In this document: piece by piece, positions 10,503 to 18,270 of the stretch
How the letters are laid out: every line of letters starts with the position of its first letter
How positions within the stretch are numbered: the stretch's first letter is position 1
From: Streptomyces sp. TLI_146
GTDB taxonomy: Bacteria; Actinomycetota; Actinomycetes; Streptomycetales; Streptomycetaceae
Assembly (NCBI RefSeq): GCF_002846415.1
Contig: NZ_PJMX01000001.1
Location: 4,712,001-4,776,000, forward strand
Length of the DNA: 64,000 bases
Direction of reading: 5' to 3'
The notes under the pieces: generated by a model
Database searches by the model: none
Told to the model about the DNA's origin: nothing
The model's input: the letters and a program-made list of their open reading frames with translations, nothing else
Translations under genes and position numbers: made by a program

Positions 10503-11735
10503 TCAGCCGGCGAGCGCGTCGGGCACGCCCTTGCTGCGCGGTCGTTCGTCGACCATCTTGCCCCACACGATCATTCGGTACGTACTCGTGAATTCGGGGG
10601 TGCAGGTCGTCAGTGTCAGGTAGCGGCCCGGCCGGGTGAACCCCGAGCCGACCGGGATCGGCTTGAGCACCGAGACGTTCTTGGGGCTGGTCGACGGGAG
10701 CATCCCGGTGATCGCGTACGTGTAGTACGCCTGCTGGGTCTCCACGATCACCAGATCGCCCGGCTTGAGCCGGTTGATGTAACGGAAGGGCTCGCCGTGC
10801 GTGTTGCGGTGCCCGGCGACCGCGAAGTTGCCGCTCTTGTCGCCCGGCATCGCGGTCTTCAGGCTGCCCTGGCCGTAGTGGCCGACCATGCCCTTGTCGA
10901 GGACCTTGTGCTTGCTGGTGCCCTCGGCGACGGGGACGACCACGTCCAGCTTGGGGATGTGCATGATGGCGAAGCCCTTGCCGGGCTCGAAGGCGCCGGG
11001 GGCCTGCTTGCCGCTGGCCCAGTCGTGCGTGATCTTCTTCGCCTCGCTGCCCGCCTGCTGATGGGCGCGGATGTTGGTCCACCACAGCTGGTACGTGACG
11101 AACAGGAGCATCACCACGCCGAGCGTGATGAACAGTTCGCCGACGATCCGGCTGGCCACCACGGCCGGGCTGTCCTTGCGCGCCTTGGCGGCGCGGCGCG
11201 CCTCGGCACGGGTCTGCGGACGGCCGCTCGCCACGGGCCCGGCGGGCGCGGCCGCGGATCGGGAGGAGGCCCGGTGTCCGCGCGCCTTGGCGGCCCGGCG
11301 GCGCTCGGCCCGGCCGCCGGTGGGGGGCGCGGGCGGCTCGGCTATGCGCTTGAGCGCCATGGTCGAGTCGTCGTAGGGGACGACGTCGGGCTCGGGCTCG
11401 GCCAGGGGCGCCGGGGCGGGGTCGGGGAGCGGCGGTCCGGAGTCGGGCACAGGGTCCACGGCGGGCTCCGCGTACCACTCCTGAGCGGGCGCGGGCGCGG
11501 CTTCCGCCACGCGCGCGTAGGCGTCGCCCGGCACCTGAGCCTGGGCCTGGACCTCGTACTGGGCCTGGCCCTGGGCCTCGTACGGGGCCCCGGCCTGCGC
11601 GATGTTGTCCGCCCTGAACCAAGGCGACCCGTGACCACCCGCCGGATTGAGGCCTCCCCTGCTCGAGCGGAGCCGAGAGTTTGGGGAAGGGTCCGTCAGC
11701 GGGTCGTACTCGTGCTCGGGCCGGACGGCCGTCAC
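10503..11735 (-). CDS. srtE1: Class E sortase with long N-terminal extension, SrtE1-like
   Basis: A 410-residue sortase. An unusually long, disordered, cytoplasmic Ala/Gln/Pro/Glu-rich region fills about residues 1-180, with Ala-Gln repeats such as EAQGQAQYEVQAQAQ and basic RAERRRAAKAR patches. A membrane helix (about 200-220) and the catalytic domain follow, with VAGHRNTHG, TLTTC (Cys378) and Arg387. The start GTG overlaps the stop of the glutamine amidotransferase gene (GTGA), so the two are probably coupled. Function as in SrtE2. The long N-terminus is larger than typical sortases and might bind a cytoplasmic partner; that is inference. Confidence 0.9.
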   Translation of the reverse strand: MTAVRPEHEYDPLTDPSPNSRLRSSRGGLNPAGGHGSPWFRADNIAQAGAPYEAQGQAQYEVQAQAQVPGDAYARVAEAAPAPAQEWYAEPAVDPVPDSGPPLPDPAPAPLAEPEPDVVPYDDSTMALKRIAEPPAPPTGGRAERRRAAKARGHRASSRSAAAPAGPVASGRPQTRAEARRAAKARKDSPAVVASRIVGELFITLGVVMLLFVTYQLWWTNIRAHQQAGSEAKKITHDWASGKQAPGAFEPGKGFAIMHIPKLDVVVPVAEGTSKHKVLDKGMVGHYGQGSLKTAMPGDKSGNFAVAGHRNTHGEPFRYINRLKPGDLVIVETQQAYYTYAITGMLPSTSPKNVSVLKPIPVGSGFTRPGRYLTLTTCTPEFTSTYRMIVWGKMVDERPRSKGVPDALAG

Positions 11736-12370
11736 GCCGCGGCCTTGCCCACCACCGGTGCCAGGCCTGCCGACCGCTCGACGGCTCCCTTGTCCCCGCA
11801 CCGCACCAGCCAGTTGGCGAGCATCAGATGGCCGTGTTCGGTCAGAACGGACTCGGGGTGGAACTGGACGCCCTCCACGGGCAGCTCCCGGTGGCGCAGC
11901 CCCATCACGATCCCGTCGGCCGTCCAGGCGGTGACCTCCAGCTCCGCGGGGAGCGTGGCGGGCTCGGCGGCCAGCGAGTGGTAGCGGGTCGCGGTGAACG
12001 GCGAGGGCAGCCCCTGGAAGACCCCGGCGCCCTCGTGCAGGACCGGCGAGGTCTTGCCGTGCAGCAGCTCGGGAGCCCGGTCGACCACACCCCCGTACGC
12101 CACCATCATCGACTGCATGCCGAGGCAGACACCGAAGACCGGCACCCCGGTCGCCGCGCAGTGGCGCACCATCTCGATACAGACGCCGGCCTGCTCGGGC
12201 GCGCCAGGGCCGGGCGAGAGCAGCACGCCGTCGAAGCCGTCCTGCGCGTGCTCCAGGGACACCTCGTCGTTGCGTACCACCTCGCACTCGGCGCCCAGCT
12301 GGTACAGGTACTGGACCAGGTTGAAGACAAAGCTGTCGTAGTTGTCCACGACGAGAACGCGTGCGCTCAT
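11732..12370 (-). CDS. pabA: Glutamine amidotransferase, PabA/TrpG family
   Basis: Class I glutamine amidotransferase subunit that supplies ammonia to chorismate for 4-amino-4-deoxychorismate (folate) or anthranilate synthesis. The 212 residues show VVDNYDSF at the N-terminus, nucleophile Cys82 in GVCLGMQ, and His171/Glu173 in QFHPES. No synthase component I is adjacent, so the folate and tryptophan roles cannot be told apart; one amphibolic subunit is common. The ATG overlaps the stop of the small upstream gene and its own stop overlaps the srtE1 start. Mycobacteria have trpG (Rv0013) at the same place. Confidence 0.92.
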   Translation of the reverse strand: MSARVLVVDNYDSFVFNLVQYLYQLGAECEVVRNDEVSLEHAQDGFDGVLLSPGPGAPEQAGVCIEMVRHCAATGVPVFGVCLGMQSMMVAYGGVVDRAPELLHGKTSPVLHEGAGVFQGLPSPFTATRYHSLAAEPATLPAELEVTAWTADGIVMGLRHRELPVEGVQFHPESVLTEHGHLMLANWLVRCGDKGAVERSAGLAPVVGKAAA

Positions 12371-12543
12371 CGGGTCGCTCCCCTGCCCTGGTCGACGGTG
12401 ACATCGTTGAACGGCAGCAGCGGCTCCGCCCACGGGAAGATGTACTGGAAGAGCACATAGACAATCGCCAGTACCAGTACGAGCGAAGTGAACGCCCGTA
12501 CCCACGCGTTGCCCGGCAGATGCCGCCAGATCCAGCCGTACAT
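12367..12543 (-). CDS. Small 58-residue membrane protein
   Basis: A short open frame from ATG (12541-12543) to a TGA that overlaps the pabA start. It begins MYGWIWRHLPGNAWVRA and continues with one hydrophobic helix (about residues 18-38), then a short tail rich in Pro, Asp and Val. Third positions are strongly GC, and the exact ATGA junction with pabA argues that it is a real, translationally coupled gene. Similar short proteins occur between the sortase and pabA genes of other Streptomyces as far as I recall. No function is known. It could be a single-pass partner of the neighbouring sortases, but nothing in the sequence proves this. Confidence 0.75.
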   Translation of the reverse strand: MYGWIWRHLPGNAWVRAFTSLVLVLAIVYVLFQYIFPWAEPLLPFNDVTVDQGRGATR

Positions 12544-12611
12544 GCGGTCCGCTGTCCCTTCCGACGATCGTTACCGCACCAGACTAAGGGTCGGCGCTGT
12601 GGGCAGGGGGC

Positions 12612-13304
12612 TCAGCCGGTCAAAGCTTGGGGCTTGCCCTGGGCCGCCGGCCGGGTGGAGTCGAGGTGGCCCCAGGCGATCAGCCGGTGGCTGCTGCCCC
12701 ATTCCGGATCGCAGGTGGTGAGGGTCAGATAGCGGCCGGGGGAGCGGAACGGCGACTTGGCCGGGACCGGATCGATGACTCCTGTGTCGCTGGGCACGGT
12801 CCGGTAGGGCTTGTTGTCGAGGCGGTACGTGAACCAGGTCGTCCCGTCGGTGAGCACCACCGCGTCGCCGGGCCGCAGCTCGGGGAAGTCCTTGAAGGGG
12901 TCGCCGTAGGTACGCCGGTGCCCGGCCACCGAGAAGTTGCCCGGCTGCCCCAGGCGCGTGGTGCTGGCGTAGTGCCCGAGGCCCTTCTGGAGGTCCTTGA
13001 CCCCGGTCCCCTCCAGCACGGGCTTGTGCCAGTCCTTGCCCAGCCTGGGGATGTACATGACCGCGAAGGACTTTCCCTCGCTGTACGGGGCGGGGGCGGG
13101 CGGCGCGCTCCGCTGGGGCGCGCTCGTGGCTGGGGCCCGCTCCCACTGGTGGCGCAGGGCGGATATCTGGCTGTCGGCGGCGCTGTCCGCCTTCACCCCG
13201 GTCCAGTACAGGACGTACGCGACGAAGAGGACGATCAGGGTGCCGACCGTGATGCACAGCTCGCTGAGCGTCCTGACGACCAGCCGCACCGAGACCACAG
13301 GCAC
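12612..13304 (-). CDS. Third class E sortase
   Basis: A 230-residue sortase with N-terminal membrane helix (about 10-30), a Pro/Ala-rich spacer, and the catalytic motifs VAGHRRTYG, TLTTC (Cys198) and Arg207 in SSHRLIAWG. It is more divergent than the two sortases downstream, with DPEWG after the Cys instead of TPxxT, which may change substrate choice. GTG at 13304 follows GGGAGGGG at good spacing. It starts 20 bases after the DUF881 gene stop and is separated from the 58-residue protein gene by 68 bases. Substrate unknown. Confidence 0.88.
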   Translation of the reverse strand: MPVVSVRLVVRTLSELCITVGTLIVLFVAYVLYWTGVKADSAADSQISALRHQWERAPATSAPQRSAPPAPAPYSEGKSFAVMYIPRLGKDWHKPVLEGTGVKDLQKGLGHYASTTRLGQPGNFSVAGHRRTYGDPFKDFPELRPGDAVVLTDGTTWFTYRLDNKPYRTVPSDTGVIDPVPAKSPFRSPGRYLTLTTCDPEWGSSHRLIAWGHLDSTRPAAQGKPQALTG

Positions 13305-13324
13305 CGGGCCGCCCCCCTCCCGCG

Positions 13325-14113
13325 CTATCCCACCGGCTTCGCGTAGTGGAGATCCACTGTGCCCGAGTAGCCGGGCAGAGTCATCGCCTTGTGCTCGTCG
13401 ACTTTCCAGCCGAGCCCGTACGCCTTCACATACAGCTGGTAGTTCTGGATCGCCCGGGAGTCGGTGAGCGCCTTGCGCAGCTTCCCGGGATCGCCCACCG
13501 CGCTGATCTTGTACGGGGGCGAGTAGACGCGGCCCTGGAGGATCAGGGTGTTGCCGACGCAGCGCACGGCGCTGGTGGAGATGAGCCGCTGGTCCATGAC
13601 CTGGATGCCCTGGGCGCCGCCCTGCCACAGCGCGTTGACGACGGCTTGGAGGTCCTGCTGGTGGATGACCAGGTCGTTGGGCTGGGGGGCGGGGTAGCCG
13701 GGGGCGGCCGTGGCGTTGGGCGGGGCGTCGTTGAGGGTGACGCTGAGCGCCTTGCCGGCGACCTGCTCGGTGCCGGCCGCGTCCTTGAGGGCGGCGAGTT
13801 GCTGGTCCTCGGCCTTGGTGGAGCCGTTGTCGCGCTGGGCGAGCGCGTCGACGGTGCTCCGGACGGTGGCGGTGGACTGGTCGAGCTCGGCGTTCTTGCG
13901 GCTGCGCTGCTGGATCAGGTCGGAGAGCTTCAGCAGCGAGGCGTCGGTGCGGATGTTGGTGCCCTTGGCCGTGTTGAAGCTGGTGACGAAGATGAGTCCG
14001 GCAAGGGCGAAGACGGCGGCGGAGAGCAGCCGGACGGGGCCTGCGCGAAAGCGGCGGCGCGGTTCGGCGGGCTCACCAGGGAGCCCTTGTGGGGAGTCGG
14101 CGGAATTGCTCAA
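13325..14113 (-). CDS. DUF881 family membrane protein
   Basis: 262 residues: a basic cytoplasmic N-terminus, one membrane helix (about 28-46), a Gln/Lys-rich coiled-coil stretch (about 55-105), then the extracytoplasmic DUF881 domain containing NDLVIHQQDLQAVVNALW and RCVGNTLILQGRVYSPPY. DUF881 proteins sit beside crgA in actinobacteria (Rv0012) and near divisome genes; by analogy with B. subtilis YlxW/YlxX a cell-division role is suspected but not shown. The TTG at 14113 is chosen because GAAGGAG precedes it by ten bases; a GTG at 14146 without such a site would add 11 residues. Confidence 0.85.
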   Translation of the reverse strand: MSNSADSPQGLPGEPAEPRRRFRAGPVRLLSAAVFALAGLIFVTSFNTAKGTNIRTDASLLKLSDLIQQRSRKNAELDQSTATVRSTVDALAQRDNGSTKAEDQQLAALKDAAGTEQVAGKALSVTLNDAPPNATAAPGYPAPQPNDLVIHQQDLQAVVNALWQGGAQGIQVMDQRLISTSAVRCVGNTLILQGRVYSPPYKISAVGDPGKLRKALTDSRAIQNYQLYVKAYGLGWKVDEHKAMTLPGYSGTVDLHYAKPVG

Positions 14114-14254
14114 CGTACCCTTACTCCTTCGGCGCCACGGAAGCACTACGCTAACGGACGCCTGGGGGCAGCAGTGATCCCCTATTGCCCCTCCGCCGCC
14201 GCCCAGCCATAGTTCCCTGCGCGGTCACGCAGCGCATCGACAGGAGTGTTCCTC

Positions 14255-14512
14255 GTGCCGAAGTCACGTATCCGCAAGAAGGCCGACTTCACGCCGCCGC
14301 CGGCGGCGAAGCAGGCCACCGCCATCAAGCTGGGCAGCCGGGGCTGGGTGGCCCCGGTGATGCTGGCGTTCTTCCTGATCGGGCTCGCCTGGATCGTCCT
14401 CTTCTATGTGACCGAGGGCGATCTGCCGCTGAAGTCCTTCGGGAACTGGAACATCGTGGTCGGCTTCGGCTTCATCGCCGGCGGCTTCGGTGTCTCCACG
14501 CAGTGGAAGTAG
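14255..14512 (+). CDS. crgA: CrgA, cell division regulator
   Basis: Small membrane protein of 85 residues that coordinates septation during aerial growth of Streptomyces and interacts with FtsZ and septal proteins in mycobacteria. A basic cytoplasmic start (PKSRIRKKADF) is followed by two membrane helices (about 32-52 and 65-82) and ends in STQWK. The GTG at 14255 follows CAGGAG at 8 bases; an in-frame GTG at 14246 overlaps that site and is unlikely. The gene is divergent from the DUF881 gene and convergent with the rhomboid gene. Confidence 0.95.
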   Translation: MPKSRIRKKADFTPPPAAKQATAIKLGSRGWVAPVMLAFFLIGLAWIVLFYVTEGDLPLKSFGNWNIVVGFGFIAGGFGVSTQWK

Positions 14513-14549
14513 CCCCTCCACAGCCTCCTCGTCAAGCCTTGCCCACGGG

Positions 14550-14749
14550 TTATCCACAACGCTATCCACACTGGGGAAAAGGTCAGACGATCTGTGGATA
14601 ACCTCCGCCGTGTTGACGCCGGTGTGACTGCACTCTTCCACACCGGCCCACGGCCCGCCCCTTGTCTCTGCTGGGAAAACCCAGGTCAGCGACAAGGGGC
14701 ACAGCTGTTCCCCACCGGGTGCACAAGATCCGGCACACACTGTGGACAA
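14550..14749. promoter_or_regulatory. Cluster of four DnaA boxes outside oriC
   Basis: Nine-base boxes occur at 14550-14558 (TTATCCACA, +), 14562-14570 (CTATCCACA, +), 14593-14601 (TTATCCACA on the minus strand) and 14741-14749 (TTGTCCACA on the minus strand). They lie between the convergent crgA and rhomboid genes, 17.5 kb from oriC, where no promoter is expected. DnaA titration is a plausible role. Confidence 0.75.
14657..14700. terminator. Imperfect stem-loop between crgA and the rhomboid gene
   Basis: Arms GCCCCTTGTC (14657-14666) and GACAAGGGGC (14691-14700) pair outside an inner CTGGG-AAAA-CCCAG hairpin. The position between convergent genes fits a bidirectional terminator. Confidence 0.6.
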
Positions 14750-14801
14750 CCTTGGGGGAAAGCAGGACTCCGCGTGCCCGCCCAGGTGGCGGCCCGCCGG
14801 T

Positions 14802-15671
14802 TCAGGTGAGCGCGGCGGTGCGGGCTATCACGATGACCACGACGGCCAGCAGGACCACGCCGCACGTCCCCCACTGGATCAGCGACCGGCGCTCGCGCGG
14901 CGCGTGGACCATGGCGTAAGCGATCACCGTGCCGCCGACCAGACCGCCGATATGGGCCTGCCAGGCGATCCCGCCCCACGGGTTGAACGTGATCACCAGG
15001 TTGATCACCAGGAGCGCGATCAGCGGGCGCATGTCGTAGTTCAGCTTGCGCATCAGCACGGCGGTGGCGCCGAACAGCCCGAAGATCGCCCCGGAGGCGC
15101 CCAGCGAGGGAGTGTTCGGGGCGGCGAGCCAGTACGTCAGCGCGCTTCCGGCGAGCCCGGAGACGAAGTAGAGCGCCAGATAGCGCACCCGGCCGAGCGC
15201 CGCCTCCAGCGGCCCGCCGATCCACCACAGGCTGAGCATGTTGAACACGATGTGCATGGGCCCGCCGTGCAGGAACATCGACGTCGCCAGGCGGTACCAC
15301 TGCCCTTCTGCGACGCCCTCCATCCCGCCGCCGGGCAGGTACGAGGCCCACCCGATCAATTCGAACCTCTGGGAAAAGCTGTCGCCGACCGCCTGCTGGA
15401 GCAGATACCCGACCAGGTTCAGCCCGATCAGGATCTTGGTGAGCAGATGCGGGTCGCCCGGCGCGATCGCGGCACCCGCCATCGTGCGCGGCTGGTTGGC
15501 CGTCGGCGCATGGCCGGTGCCGGAGCCGCCGCGGACGCACTCCGGGCACTGGAATCCGACCGAGGCGCTGACCATGCACTCCGGGCAGATCGGGCGCTCG
15601 CAGCGGGTGCAGGTGATCCCCGTCTGCACGCCCGGGTGCCGGTAGCAGCTCGGCAGGCTCGCCTGGTCCAT
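14802..15671 (-). CDS. Rhomboid-family intramembrane serine protease with N-terminal zinc knuckles
   Basis: Polytopic intramembrane protease of 289 residues. The N-terminal 46 residues hold a zinc-binding pattern (C9, H12, C21, C24, C29, C32, C42, C45) resembling a B-box or double zinc ribbon. The rhomboid domain (about 75-289) has six or seven helices with HxxxN (His140, Asn144), the nucleophile Ser193 in GASGAIFG and His240 in AHIGG, so the catalytic dyad is intact. Substrate unknown. A terminator hairpin separates it from the cyclophilin gene upstream, so it probably has its own promoter. The same neighbour order is seen in mycobacteria (Rv0010c to Rv0012 region). Confidence 0.92.
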   Translation of the reverse strand: MDQASLPSCYRHPGVQTGITCTRCERPICPECMVSASVGFQCPECVRGGSGTGHAPTANQPRTMAGAAIAPGDPHLLTKILIGLNLVGYLLQQAVGDSFSQRFELIGWASYLPGGGMEGVAEGQWYRLATSMFLHGGPMHIVFNMLSLWWIGGPLEAALGRVRYLALYFVSGLAGSALTYWLAAPNTPSLGASGAIFGLFGATAVLMRKLNYDMRPLIALLVINLVITFNPWGGIAWQAHIGGLVGGTVIAYAMVHAPRERRSLIQWGTCGVVLLAVVVIVIARTAALT

Positions 15672-15708
15672 CGGGCTCCTTGTACTCGGTGCGGGTGCGG
15701 CAACCGCG

Positions 15709-15746
15709 CCGCCCCGCTCGTCACGTCATACGGACGAGCGGGGCGG
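15709..15746. terminator. Terminator downstream of the cyclophilin gene
   Basis: A perfect 13-bp stem (CCGCCCCGCTCGT with its complement) and a 12-base loop lie between the cyclophilin gene stop and the rhomboid gene start. Confidence 0.8.
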
Positions 15747-15830
15747 TTTGGTTCCCCTCGAACGGGTGCCGTCGGCGGTGTCGGTTCCTCGGGTGCGCGT
15801 TGACCCCGCCGGAACCGGGCCGCGCGGGGC

Positions 15831-16364
15831 TCAGCCCTCGCGGGACTCGATGACGACCGACTCGATGACCACGTCCTGGACGGGGCGGTCGGTACGCGGG
15901 TTGGTCTGGGTGCTCGCGATGGCGTCCACGACCTTCCGGCCGGCGTCGGTGGCGACCTCGCCGAAGATCGTGTGCTTACGGGTCAGCCACGCGGTGGGGG
16001 ACACCGTGATGAAGAACTGCGAGCCGTTGGTGCCCGGCCCGGCGTTCGCCATGGCCAGCAGGTACGGCTTGTCGAAGGCCAGCTCCGGGTGGAACTCGTC
16101 GGCGAACTCGTAGCCCGGGCCGCCGGTGCCGTTGCCCAGCGGGTCGCCGCCCTGGATCATGAAGCCGCTGATCACCCGGTGGAAGACCGTGCCGTCGTAG
16201 AGCGGGTCCGTGGACTGCTTGCCGGTCGCCGGGTGCGTCCACTCGCGCTCGCCCTTGGCCAGCTCGACGAAGTTCCTGACCGTCTTCGGGGCGTGGTTCG
16301 GCAGGAGCCGGATCTCGATGTCCCCTTGGTTGGTCTTCAGGGTGGCGTAAAGCTGCTCGGCCAC
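15831..16364 (-). CDS. ppiA: Cyclophilin-type peptidyl-prolyl isomerase
   Basis: Cytosolic prolyl isomerase of 177 residues, about the usual single-domain cyclophilin length. It shows FHRVISGFMIQGGD with the catalytic Arg, then NGSQFFITV and KHTIFGEV. There is no signal peptide. The GTG at 16364 follows AAGGAAGG at about seven bases and matches the start of Streptomyces cyclophilins; the longer open frame lacks a ribosome-binding site. The mycobacterial orthologue PpiA (Rv0009) sits in the same place after gyrA. Confidence 0.93.
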   Translation of the reverse strand: MAEQLYATLKTNQGDIEIRLLPNHAPKTVRNFVELAKGEREWTHPATGKQSTDPLYDGTVFHRVISGFMIQGGDPLGNGTGGPGYEFADEFHPELAFDKPYLLAMANAGPGTNGSQFFITVSPTAWLTRKHTIFGEVATDAGRKVVDAIASTQTNPRTDRPVQDVVIESVVIESREG

Positions 16365-16701
16365 GGTCTGCCTTCCTTTGGTCTGCACTGACGTCCCACG
16401 ATCCTCGCACGGAGGGCCCCACGGCAAGGAAATGCCGCCGAGTGCCGCCGATCCCCGCCGAACAGGCGCGCCCCGGGGCGAACCGTGGCATCGTCGGACA
16501 CGAGCTCCCCTCGCACCGCCCTCGCGCCCTCGTGCCGTACATCACCCGAAGCCGCCCCGCATGACCCGGATGCCTTTCCGCGCATGCCGGGTACCCGTCC
16601 GACAGGCATGATTTCGAGATGGGTGGAAAGGCGACACTGTGCTCATTCCGGCGACAACCCACCGGACCGCCCTGAACCCCGCCACCAAGGAGGAGGATCA
16701 C
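16365..16701. other. Divergent intergenic region between ppiA and the DUF5324 gene
   Basis: 337 bases without a convincing gene. It must carry back-to-back promoters for ppiA and the DUF5324 gene. I could not identify a clear -35/-10 pair. The DUF5324 ribosome-binding site AAGGAGGAGG lies near 16688-16697. Confidence 0.4.
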
Positions 16702-17394
16702 GTGACCCGCATGGACAGCGTGCGCGCCGCGACCGGCTCGGCGAAGGAGAGCGTGCTGCACGCCGCGGAAGTGGTGGCGCCCTACGCCGACTCGGCCAAG
16801 AGCCATGCCGCGCGCTATGCGCACGAAACGAACGCGCGGCTCGCGCCCAAGGTGGCCAAGGCCGCCCAGCAGGCCCGCAGCCAGGCCCATCTCCAGTACG
16901 ACGCGCATCTCGCGCCGCACGTGCCGCCGAAGGTCGAGGAGGTGGCCCGGGAGGCCGCCGCCCGCTCCCGCCGCGCCGCCCGCCAGGCCGCCGACTACAC
17001 GGCGCCCCGCGTCAGTCAGGCGGTCGCCGCCGCCCAGCCGGTCCGCGAAGAAGCGATGGCCCGCTCGGCGGCCGCCCTCGCGGCGCTGCGCGGCCAGATC
17101 ACCCCGCGCCAGATCGAGAAGCTGGCGAAGAAGCAGCGCCGCCGTGCCCGGGCCGGGCGCGCCGCCAAGTACCTCGTGGTCGTCGGCGTCCTGGCGGGCG
17201 GCGCCGTCGCCGCGTGGAAGTGGTGGGACAAGCAGGCCAACCCGGACTGGCTGGTCGAGCCCCCGGCGCCCACCGAGGTCGCCGAGCGGACCCCGCTGAG
17301 CGCGGTCGACGGCAGCGACGCCCTCGACCCGGAGGTCCAGGCCAAGGAGGCCGAGGAGGCCGAATACGGCGGCGACGAGCGCAGCGGCCACTGA
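16702..17394 (+). CDS. DUF5324 family protein, single membrane helix
   Basis: A 230-residue Ala-rich, strongly charged protein. Residues 1-140 are mostly helical with repeated Ala-Lys-Arg patterns reminiscent of stress or late-embryogenesis-like helices. A membrane helix (about 155-175, AAKYLVVVGVLAGGAVAAW) is followed by an acidic C-terminus ending EEAEYGGDERSGH. The GTG at 16702 follows AAGGAGGAGG. The family is restricted to actinomycetes as far as I know and has no assigned function. It is transcribed away from ppiA and ends before a strong hairpin. Confidence 0.8.
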   Translation: MTRMDSVRAATGSAKESVLHAAEVVAPYADSAKSHAARYAHETNARLAPKVAKAAQQARSQAHLQYDAHLAPHVPPKVEEVAREAAARSRRAARQAADYTAPRVSQAVAAAQPVREEAMARSAAALAALRGQITPRQIEKLAKKQRRRARAGRAAKYLVVVGVLAGGAVAAWKWWDKQANPDWLVEPPAPTEVAERTPLSAVDGSDALDPEVQAKEAEEAEYGGDERSGH

Positions 17395-17420
17395 CGCCGG
17401 GCCACCGGCGGTACGTAACG

Positions 17421-17465
17421 CGACGGCGGGTGCCGTGGACCACTGGTCCACGGCACCCGCCGTCG
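17421..17465. terminator. Long perfect hairpin terminator
   Basis: A 20-bp perfectly paired stem (17421-17440 with 17446-17465) and a 5-base loop separate the DUF5324 gene from the leftward tRNA-Ala, so it can end transcription from both sides. Confidence 0.85.
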
Positions 17466-17473
17466 TCGTGCTG

Positions 17474-17546
17474 TGGAGCCTAGGGGAGTCGAACCCCTGA
17501 CATCTGCCATGCAAAGACAGCGCTCTACCAACTGAGCTAAGGCCCC
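17474..17546 (-). tRNA. tRNA-Ala (anticodon TGC)
   Basis: Acceptor strands GGGGCCT and AGGCTCC pair with one G-U. The anticodon stem CTGTC/GGCAG encloses TTTGCAT, giving TGC. The D loop has AGCTCAGTTGGTAGAGC and the T arm AGGGGTTCGACTCCCCT. CCA is not encoded. tRNA-Ile and tRNA-Ala near gyrA are conserved in actinobacteria. Confidence 0.96.
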
Positions 17547-17697
17547 GGGAAGGTGATGCGCAGACCAGAGTACCGGGTGGAACCGGGTATCCCGCAAAAG
17601 GATTGGGACTCCCGATAGACGACCACTCTCCGTAAGATGCTCGTCGGGGTTCGCGACAGCGAAGCGCCTCAATGGGGAAGCGATGGGGAGACGCGCA

Positions 17698-18246
17698 ATG
17701 GACGCAACGCAGCAAGAAGCGACCGCAAGAGCGAGGGAGCTTCAGCGGAGCTGGTACGGAGAGCCGCTGGGGGCGCTCTTCCGCCGGCTGATAGACGATC
17801 TCGGCCTGAACCAGGCCAGGCTCGCCGCCGTCCTCGGGCTCTCGGCCCCCATGCTGTCCCAGCTGATGAGCGGTCAGCGCGCCAAGATCGGCAACCCGGC
17901 CGTCGTCCAGCGCGTCCAGGCCCTGCAGGACCTGGCGGGCCAGGTCGCCGACGGCAGCGTCAGCGCCGCCGAGGCCACCGACCGGATGGACGAGATCAAG
18001 AAGTCCCAGGGTGGCTCGGTTCTTACCAACACCGGCCAGACCACGACGAGTTCGGGCGCTCCGACCGTGCGCCGCGTGGTACGCGAGATCCAGTCGCTGC
18101 TCCGCTCTGTCGCCGCCGCCGGGGACATCATCGACGCCGCCGACACCCTCGCCCCGGCCCACCCCGAGCTGGCAGAGTTCCTCCGGGTGTACGGCGCCGG
18201 ACGCACCGCGGAGGCGGTCGCCCACTACGAGGCGCACCAGAGCTGA
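17698..18246 (+). CDS. XRE-like DNA-binding regulator
   Basis: A 182-residue protein with a helix-turn-helix about residues 20-60 (LGALFRRLIDDLGLNQARLAAVLGLSAPMLSQLMSG in two overlapping parts). A helical middle follows, then a C-terminal segment (about 125-180) rich in short helices and ending EAVAHYEAHQS. The ATG at 17698 follows GGGGAG at seven bases; an upstream ATG at 17683 is also possible. It stands 24 bases before a Ser/Thr kinase gene on the same strand, so the two are likely cotranscribed and the regulator could be a kinase substrate. Targets unknown. Confidence 0.85.
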   Translation: MDATQQEATARARELQRSWYGEPLGALFRRLIDDLGLNQARLAAVLGLSAPMLSQLMSGQRAKIGNPAVVQRVQALQDLAGQVADGSVSAAEATDRMDEIKKSQGGSVLTNTGQTTTSSGAPTVRRVVREIQSLLRSVAAAGDIIDAADTLAPAHPELAEFLRVYGAGRTAEAVAHYEAHQS

Positions 18247-18270
18247 CGGCCATGGGGGCGGGGAGGTCAG

